Part shown: positions 63,813 to 64,000 of the stretch, piece after piece | Numbering within the stretch: the first letter of the stretch is position 1 | Layout: the number at the start of each line of letters is the position of its first letter | Origin: Ditylenchus dipsaci | Lineage: Eukaryota > Nematoda > Chromadorea > Rhabditida > Anguinidae | Assembly: GCA_004194705.1 (NCBI GenBank) | Contig: SADC01001278.1 | Location: forward strand, 682,001-746,000 | Length of the DNA: 64,000 nt | Reading direction: 5' to 3' | Made by a program: the position numbers and the translations under genes | The notes under the pieces: generated by a model | What the model was told of the DNA's origin: nothing | Database searches by the model: none | Seen by the model: only the letters and a program-made list of their open reading frames with translations

Positions 63813-64000
63813 TTAAGGAGACATATTCAACAAAAATTCAGCTGCATTCCTTTCTTCTTCTGAGCTTTTGACCACGTTCTGCTCTTCATTTGCATGCTCC
63901 CACGCTGCGTCATCATCTTCTTCATTGCCAGTTGGAACCTCAGTGTAGCCCATCATGTATCCAATTCTCAGCAGAAAAGTGCACAGTTTGTCGTCAAAGC
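63813..64000 (-). CDS. Last exon of an unidentified acidic protein (partial)
   Basis: The minus strand reads in one frame from the window edge to a TAA at 63813-63815. It includes DDKLCTFLLRIGYMMGYTEV, then an acidic region (NEEDDDAAWEHANEEQ, SSEEERNAAEF) and the end LLNMSP. No domain is recognised. Composition (Glu/Asp-rich tail, no internal stops over 62 codons) supports coding. The upstream exons are outside the window. Confidence 0.65.
   Translation of the reverse strand, partial: FDDKLCTFLLRIGYMMGYTEVPTGNEEDDDAAWEHANEEQNVVKSSEEERNAAEFLLNMSP

Overview
This is a metazoan nuclear genomic window. Genes are split into many small exons separated by mostly short GT-AG introns with T-rich acceptors, cleavage/polyadenylation signals are AATAAA, and the intergenic and intronic DNA is AT-rich and packed with DNA transposon debris. 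Every gene whose 5' end can be seen has a T-rich AG acceptor 5-14 nt upstream of its start codon. This suggests spliced-leader trans-splicing, as in nematodes and some other small-intron animals. A nematode is my best guess, but the sequence does not prove it. No bacterial, CRISPR, rRNA or intact tRNA genes were seen.

Layout. (1) About 2.4-26.4 kb, minus strand: one very large gene (at least 33 exons, about 1,850 codons) for a nuclear protein with many irregular C2H2/C2HC zinc fingers; its introns hold palindromic transposons. (2) 26.4-37.6 kb: no host gene recognised; nested palindromes, pogo/Tigger-like and Tc1-like transposase remnants. (3) 37.6-44.8 kb, plus strand: a SAPS-family protein phosphatase 6 regulatory subunit. 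(4) 45.2-52.6 kb: repeats around a Mutator-like element that carries FLYWCH, MULE transposase and OTU-like parts, bounded by arrays of a GCGGTGTTTTGTC unit. (5) 52.6-53.0 kb, plus strand: the 5' part of a RagA/Gtr1-type GTPase, cut off by a palindromic element; an unidentified coding exon follows at 53.6 kb. (6) 53.9-59.4 kb, minus strand: a complete 24-exon mitochondrial Lon protease (LONP1 type). (7) 59.8-63.1 kb: several palindromic transposons inserted one inside another. (8) 63.8 kb to the end, minus strand: the last exon of an unidentified acidic protein.

The host genes are unrelated housekeeping or chromatin genes and do not form an operon-like unit. Two themes connect the window. The first is a large set of foldback elements whose inverted arms are tandem arrays of a short unit (10-18 bp). 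The unit differs from element to element, and one such array pair bounds the transposase-bearing Mutator-like element. The second is a set of single-base frameshifts in otherwise well-conserved exons of all four host genes. These look more like homopolymer indels in the assembly than gene death, and they should be corrected before any protein is taken from this window.
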